Shown: in pieces, positions 60,099 to 64,000 of the stretch
Layout: each line of letters opens with the position of its first letter
Numbering within the stretch: position 1 is the first letter of the stretch
Assembly (NCBI GenBank): GCA_019323515.1
Contig: JAHWHG010000004.1
Span: 124,001 to 188,000, forward strand
Source of the DNA: Candidatus Woesearchaeota archaeon
GTDB taxonomy: Archaea > Nanobdellota > Nanobdellia > Woesearchaeales > JAHWHD01
Length of the DNA stretch: 64,000 bases
Direction: 5' to 3'
Translations under genes and position numbers: made by a program
The notes under the pieces: generated by a model
Seen by the model: only the letters and a program-made list of their open reading frames with translations
Told to the model about the DNA's origin: nothing
Databases searched by the model: none

Positions 60099-60667
60099 AG
60101 AAAGGAACAATAATTGGGATTGTGATTGCAGCTGTTTTGTTGTTGTTTGTTTTTTGGATAGTAGGTTCTTATAATGGACTAGTAAGATCTGATGAGACAG
60201 TTAACGAAAAATGGGCTAATGTGCAGTCAGCTTACCAAAGAAGAGCAGACTTAATACCTAACCTTGTTGAGACAGTTAAACAGTATTCAGATTATGAAGG
60301 TGAAGTATTAACAGAGATAACAAATGCAAGAGCTTCTATAGGAAAAGCTGGAAATCCTGCAGAGTTACAGGCAGCTGGTGAAGAGCTGAACTCAGCACTT
60401 GCAAGGCTGCTTGTTGTTGTTGAGAATTATCCTAACCTAAAAGCAAATGAGAATTACCTTTCACTTCAGGATGAGCTAGCAGGGACAGAGAATAGGATTA
60501 AAGTTGAAAGAGATAACTTCAACAAGGAAGTAAGAAACTTGAACATAAAAGTTAGAAGATTCCCTACAAATATCGTTGCAGCAATGTTTGGTTTTGAGAA
60601 ACGAGAGATGTTTGAGGCTGATGAAGGTACAGAGAATGCGCCTGATGTAGGAGAACTGTTTAACTAA
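60095..60667 (+). CDS. lemA: LemA family protein
   Basis: The 190-residue protein has an N-terminal membrane helix (residues 6 to 24), then the LemA core: YNGLVRSDETVNEKWANV about residues 27 to 44, YQRRADLIPNLVETVKQY about residues 47 to 64 and a long helical region ending in a FNKEVRNLN segment with RRFPTNIVAAMFGF about residue 153. These are the hallmark conserved segments. LemA proteins are membrane anchored with a helical bundle and often occur with TPM proteins. Function unknown; a membrane stress role has been suggested for relatives. Confidence 0.93.
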   Translation: MKKGTIIGIVIAAVLLLFVFWIVGSYNGLVRSDETVNEKWANVQSAYQRRADLIPNLVETVKQYSDYEGEVLTEITNARASIGKAGNPAELQAAGEELNSALARLLVVVENYPNLKANENYLSLQDELAGTENRIKVERDNFNKEVRNLNIKVRRFPTNIVAAMFGFEKREMFEADEGTENAPDVGELFN

Positions 60668-60674
60668 AGAAGCG

Positions 60675-60691
60675 TTGTTTTTTCTTTTTTT
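60675..60691 (+). terminator. T-rich transcription terminator for the lemA operon
   Basis: Just after the lemA stop the plus strand has two runs of six and seven T separated by C. It lies immediately before the stop of the convergent NSUN gene, in the only non-overlapping convergent junction with a spacer in this window. Confidence 0.5.
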
Positions 60692-60693
60692 AC

Positions 60694-61524
60694 TTATTCT
60701 AATTTTTTTATCTTTGCAACAAAGAAGCCTTGAGTGCCATCAATGTGCGGCCAGAATTTTCTTTGTTCCATTACTTTTACATTAAAATTCTCTTTTAGCC
60801 AAGATATATTATCTTCATCTTCTTCTTTCTCAAGAGTGCAGGTTGAGTAAACAAGAATACCGGCTGTTTTTAGGACTGTCATAGCTGATGAGAGAAGCTG
60901 CTTTTGAGTCTTTGACATAAGTTTGAAATCTTCAAGTGAGCGTTTATTAAACCAGGTTTTATCTGTCATGAAATTTCCAGAGCATGGCGCATCAAGCAGT
61001 ACCTTGTCAAACTTTATACCTAGGTCTGAGGCATATCTTGCGTCTTTATTATAGATTAGTACATTAGAGACACCTAATCTTGCACAATTGTTCCTTAAAG
61101 ATTCTAATCTTGAACGTTTTATGTCTAGGGCAATAATTTTACCTTTATTCTGCATTAATTGAGCCATTTGTGTTGTCTTTCCGCCTGGTGAAGCTGCCAT
61201 GTCTAGTACAAGCTCTCCAGGGTTTGGGTCTAGAAGCTGTACAGGGTATTGGGAAGCCGCTTCCTGGATATAATAAAAACCTTGTAAATATTCTGGAGTT
61301 GAACCTAATGAGAATTCTGATTCGAATATTTCATAACCATAGTTAAGGAAATTAATTCTATTAAGTTTTACACCTTTTGATTTTAATCTCTTAATCAATT
61401 GTTTTACAGCTATCTTTAGAGTGTTTACTCTTAAACAAGGTTTAAGTTCTTTAGAGGTATATGATTCTAAATCCTTAAACAAAGGTCCAAGAGATTCTTT
61501 ATATCTTCTGAAAAATAGGTTCAT
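60694..61524 (-). CDS. NSUN-type RNA (cytosine-5)-methyltransferase
   Basis: The 276-residue enzyme has the SAM-binding motif LVLDMAASPGGKTTQMA at residues 105 to 121, motif IV DAPCSGN at residues 178 to 184 with cysteine 181, and motif VI YSTCTLEKEED at residues 226 to 236 with the catalytic cysteine 229. CLRVNTLK at residues 30 to 37 is the usual N-terminal landmark. It probably methylates tRNA or rRNA cytosines, like archaeal NSUN6-type enzymes. No PUA domain is present. It overlaps the NFACT gene by four bases. Confidence 0.9.
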   Translation of the reverse strand: MNLFFRRYKESLGPLFKDLESYTSKELKPCLRVNTLKIAVKQLIKRLKSKGVKLNRINFLNYGYEIFESEFSLGSTPEYLQGFYYIQEAASQYPVQLLDPNPGELVLDMAASPGGKTTQMAQLMQNKGKIIALDIKRSRLESLRNNCARLGVSNVLIYNKDARYASDLGIKFDKVLLDAPCSGNFMTDKTWFNKRSLEDFKLMSKTQKQLLSSAMTVLKTAGILVYSTCTLEKEEDEDNISWLKENFNVKVMEQRKFWPHIDGTQGFFVAKIKKLE

Positions 61525-62639
61525 TTTAATTCAATCGTTATTTTTTTATCTTTAATGTTAATTGATTTTATCTGTTTAACCTTTTGCAGATTTTCCTTTA
61601 TAAAATTCCAATCGTACTGTTTTTTTGCTTTAGCTATCTGATTTAACAAGTCTTTTAATAAAGTGTAATTGTTATAGATTAGTTCAGCTTTTTGCTTTGA
61701 AAGCTTTTCAGACTCTTTTAATTTATCTATTGTTGATTTTTGGTTGTTAAGGATTTTGTTGATTTTATCAAGTTTCTTTTGGTATTTTGATTTTTTTTCA
61801 TCATTGACCTTAGAACTTAAATTTTTTGTGAAGATAGAATCGAGGGCTTCATTGAATGACTGAAATTCACTTTTTCTTAAGCTTTTAAACGTGTTTAGTT
61901 CATAGGGAACAATTTCATTACGAGGATAGATATATCCTTTTGGTTTAAGTTTCTTTAAAGAGATTATTGCATTCAAGAGTTTGTCTAATGACTTTATCTG
62001 GTTTGGTTTCTTATTTTTGTCAATGCCCGCTAGTAGGCATATTTCTTCAGCGTAAGTCCCTCCAAATCCGAAATCAATGGCCAAAGCCTTTACAATTGAT
62101 TCCTTATCGGTTTTTTTAAGAAATTCCTTAAGGCTGGTCTTTGATATGTTTAGTGGATTGTATGATTTTTTTGGATAATCATAAAGTTCTTTTGGCCTAA
62201 TTGTTCTATCTTTCCATTTATGATAAAATAAAGCTGACAGTATTGTATTATCTTTTAATAGGAGAAGGTTTCCTGTGCCGAAAAGTTCAACAATTATTGA
62301 ATAATGTTCTATTTTGTCTTTTTGTTTCTTTTCAAAGATAAATTCAACTATTCTTTCAAATCCTTTTTGATTTATTTCGCGAAGTCTAGTATTAGAAAGA
62401 TTCTTCCTAAGGTACATACAAAAAGGTGAAGGTTTCTGTGAACCTGGTTTATATCCTGTAATGTACATAAAGTTAGGGATGGAAATCCTCAGGATTTTTC
62501 TTCCAATATTAGGTACATGGAACTGGAAAAAGAATTCTGTTTTTTCAGGCTGGTAAATCTTGTCAAGCTTTGCATTTATCAATACTTGCAATTCTTCAAC
62601 TAATGCCCTTAATTCGATTGAAGCTATTACTGTTTTCAT
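61521..62639 (-). CDS. NFACT-N/Rqc2-like protein, short form lacking NFACT-R
   Basis: The 372-residue protein has an NFACT-N domain (residues 1 to about 185) with INAKLDKIYQP at residues 21 to 31, SPFCMYLRKNL at residues 71 to 81 and QKGFERIVEF at residues 91 to 100, then a helical region with a predicted coiled coil (about residues 275 to 350). It stops after a short beta segment (KKITIELK), where longer archaeal NEMF/Rqc2 proteins continue into NFACT-R. The D-R pair important in RqcH/Rqc2 is E95-R96 here. A ribosome quality-control role is known for the full-length family; for this short form it is uncertain. Confidence 0.82.
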   Translation of the reverse strand: MKTVIASIELRALVEELQVLINAKLDKIYQPEKTEFFFQFHVPNIGRKILRISIPNFMYITGYKPGSQKPSPFCMYLRKNLSNTRLREINQKGFERIVEFIFEKKQKDKIEHYSIIVELFGTGNLLLLKDNTILSALFYHKWKDRTIRPKELYDYPKKSYNPLNISKTSLKEFLKKTDKESIVKALAIDFGFGGTYAEEICLLAGIDKNKKPNQIKSLDKLLNAIISLKKLKPKGYIYPRNEIVPYELNTFKSLRKSEFQSFNEALDSIFTKNLSSKVNDEKKSKYQKKLDKINKILNNQKSTIDKLKESEKLSKQKAELIYNNYTLLKDLLNQIAKAKKQYDWNFIKENLQKVKQIKSINIKDKKITIELK

Positions 62640-62659
62640 AAAATTTCGTTTGTTTATAA

Positions 62660-62669
62660 ATTATTTAAA
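62660..62669 (-). promoter_or_regulatory. TATA box for the NFACT-NSUN operon
   Basis: The minus strand reads CTTTAAATAA, centred 25 to 26 bases before the ATG at 62639. Confidence 0.55.
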
Positions 62670-62694
62670 GGTTGCGGAATTTCAGATATGATAA

Positions 62695-62703
62695 GATTTT
62701 TAA
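62695..62703 (+). promoter_or_regulatory. TATA-like element for the HerA-like gene
   Basis: The run GATTTTTAA is centred about 27 bases before ATG 62727, supporting that start over the in-frame ATG at 62688. Confidence 0.45.
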
Positions 62704-62726
62704 ATCTAGGGAGGATTCTAGATTTT

Positions 62727-64000
62727 ATGGAAGCGTACATAGGAACCAGGCTTGGGGATAAAGACAAAGAAGAAATTTCAATAGAATTAGATGTTCTTAA
62801 GAAGCATTTTATTGCATTAGGTGGCTCTGGTTCTGGTAAGACAGTGCTTTGTAAGGTATTGATTGAGGAAGCTATTACGAATAAGATTCCTTCAATATTA
62901 GTTGATCCACAGGGTGACTTAGGCTCTTTAGGATTGTTTGATGCAGAAAGCTTGTCAAGGGGTTCTGGAAGGATTAAAGAATCAAAGGTTATCATATATA
63001 CCCCTACCTCAAACAAAGGGATTCCTATATGCCTAAGCCCATTTAAGCTTCCAAAAAAAGGTCTAAATGAGGAGGATGTTATTTCCATTATAAACACAAT
63101 TGCAGTAAGCATATGCAGATTATTAGGTTATAATCTTGAGAATGATAAAGGGAAAAGTGCATCAGCTTATCTTTATAAGTTATTGTTTGAGTGTTATGGG
63201 GAAGGGAGTGAGATTTCTGATTTCAATAATCTGTCTCAGGTTATCGAAGCAAGAGGCGAGGATGAGTTATTATCGAAGACAGAGATAGGTACATTAGTAA
63301 AAAGGCTTAAGCTATTAACAATAGGAGAAAAGGATCTTTTGTTTAATTTTGGGGTAAAGCTTAACATAAAGCAGTTGTTGAAGAATGATGTATCAGTCAT
63401 ATATCTTAATACTTTGAATTCTGGGGATAAAGATTTTTTCTTATCTATGCTTTGTAAAGAGTTATATGAATACATGCTGCTTAAACCTTCTAAGAATCTA
63501 CAAGCATTGTTCTATGTTGATGAAATCTCTACATATATCCCTGCTGGCAATAAAAAAACATTATCAAGAGATATTTTGAGGATAATATTCAAGCAAGCCA
63601 GAAAGTATGGTATTGGGTGTATAATAAGCACACAGAATCCCGGAGATATAGATTATAAAGCGTTCAGCCAGTTCAGTACATGGGCTATTGGAAGGTTGAC
63701 TGCAAAACAGGACAGGGCCAAAGTCAAGGAATCACTAAAAGCTATTGCAGGTGATGAAGTTGATGAGATTACTTCTAGCATGGCAGGTCTTAAACCTGGT
63801 GAATTTGTGATTTTTTCTCCGGATATATTTGAAAAGATTGAGAAGATTAAGGTAAGATGGTTGTATAGTGAACATAAGACACTAAACTTAGAAGATATTA
63901 AAACATTTATGGATAGGTATAGGAGTGAATTTAAGGTTTTAGACTCGAAATTTGAAAAGATTAGAGATAATACTGGAACTGAAGATTATAAAAAGAGGAT
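62727..64000 (+). CDS. HerA-like ATPase (partial, runs off the window)
   Basis: The frame is open to the window end, giving 424 residues. A Walker A motif GGSGSGKT lies at residues 32 to 39, followed by LVDPQGDLGSL about residue 58, and a Walker B-like LFYVDEIS near residue 262 then STQNPGDID about residue 308. The order matches HerA/TraG-like (DUF87) hexameric ATPases that move DNA. The start ATG 62727 is supported by the TATA element; ATG 62688 would add 13 residues. Other HerA-like proteins act in DNA repair or transfer, so the role here is open without the C-terminus. Confidence 0.8.
   Translation, partial: MEAYIGTRLGDKDKEEISIELDVLKKHFIALGGSGSGKTVLCKVLIEEAITNKIPSILVDPQGDLGSLGLFDAESLSRGSGRIKESKVIIYTPTSNKGIPICLSPFKLPKKGLNEEDVISIINTIAVSICRLLGYNLENDKGKSASAYLYKLLFECYGEGSEISDFNNLSQVIEARGEDELLSKTEIGTLVKRLKLLTIGEKDLLFNFGVKLNIKQLLKNDVSVIYLNTLNSGDKDFFLSMLCKELYEYMLLKPSKNLQALFYVDEISTYIPAGNKKTLSRDILRIIFKQARKYGIGCIISTQNPGDIDYKAFSQFSTWAIGRLTAKQDRAKVKESLKAIAGDEVDEITSSMAGLKPGEFVIFSPDIFEKIEKIKVRWLYSEHKTLNLEDIKTFMDRYRSEFKVLDSKFEKIRDNTGTEDYKKR

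Noticed and set aside
62654..63112. 152-codon open frame on the minus strand
   Set aside because: It is antisense to the HerA-like ATPase, whose Walker A motif is read on the other strand; no motif in the antisense product.
1..64000. CRISPR arrays, tRNA genes, insertion sequences and attachment sites
   Set aside because: Reading the intergenic intervals (all under 300 bases) showed no regularly spaced repeats, no tRNA cloverleaf with a T-loop GGTTCRAAT-type motif, and no transposase or integrase motif in any real gene.

Overview
The window reads as archaeal chromosome from a low-GC organism. Genes are almost contiguous, with many 4-base ATGA overlaps. Many transcription-unit heads have an A/T-rich TATA element about 26 bases before the start codon, which points to leaderless mRNAs; other genes have SD sequences of the GGTGAT or GGAGGT type. 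Archaeal-style housekeeping genes sit at the right end (NFACT/Rqc2-like protein, NSUN-type RNA methyltransferase, HerA-like ATPase, stand-alone 5S rRNA with its own TATA box). A DPANN-type archaeon (Woesearchaeota/Pacearchaeota-like) is my guess from style only; no decisive taxonomic marker was compared.

Positions 1 to about 57750 are one very large surface-glycan island. It holds nine GT2 glycosyltransferases (one fused to a methyltransferase), four GT4 glycosyltransferases, six large membrane proteins of GT-C/GT39 or YfhO type, a Wzx-like flippase, a LPG-flippase-like membrane protein and a GlcNAc-1-phosphate transferase of the WecA/AglH class. Accessory glycan modifiers are four free-standing SAM methyltransferases, two polysaccharide deacetylases, two B12-type radical SAM proteins, an FrhB-like Fe-S protein, an asparagine-synthase-type amidotransferase, a DegT-like protein and a FemAB/GNAT-like protein.

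Activated-sugar supply is unusually broad. There is a CDP-hexose branch (5675-8790: RfbF, RfbG, cupin epimerase, RmlD-like reductase), a UDP-GlcNAc branch resembling a split CapE/CapF pathway (20968-24114), GDP-mannose synthesis (41619-42659), UDP-uronate and pentose enzymes (UXS at 47195, TviB/WbpO-like dehydrogenase at 49097, uronate 4-epimerase at 50368, Ugd at 55531), a dTDP branch (RmlA, RmlB, RmlC at 52438-54753, with no adjacent RmlD) and a second nucleotidyltransferase at 54801.

Layout: partial galE (+) 2-460; minus-strand block 461-9512; plus block 9661-14393; minus block 14374-19168; plus block 19316-24114; minus block 24092-26618; plus block 26725-36178; minus block 36139-42659; plus block 42714-46478; minus block 46441-56850; then a plus-strand gene (56948-57754) encoding a ribbon-helix-helix DNA-binding domain fused to a divergent sugar nucleotidyltransferase, preceded by a perfect 18-bp palindrome. 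That pair, facing ugd at the edge of the glycan island, is the best candidate here for an undescribed regulatory system. The right end holds an unrecognised 350-residue protein, 5S rRNA, a TPM/zinc-ribbon/LemA operon, the NSUN and NFACT genes and a HerA-like ATPase cut by the window edge.

No stretch longer than 300 bases lacks a feature. The longest non-coding interval (58887-59160) contains a terminator-like T-rich run, the 5S rRNA and two TATA boxes. I saw no tRNA, CRISPR array, insertion sequence, integrase or attachment site.
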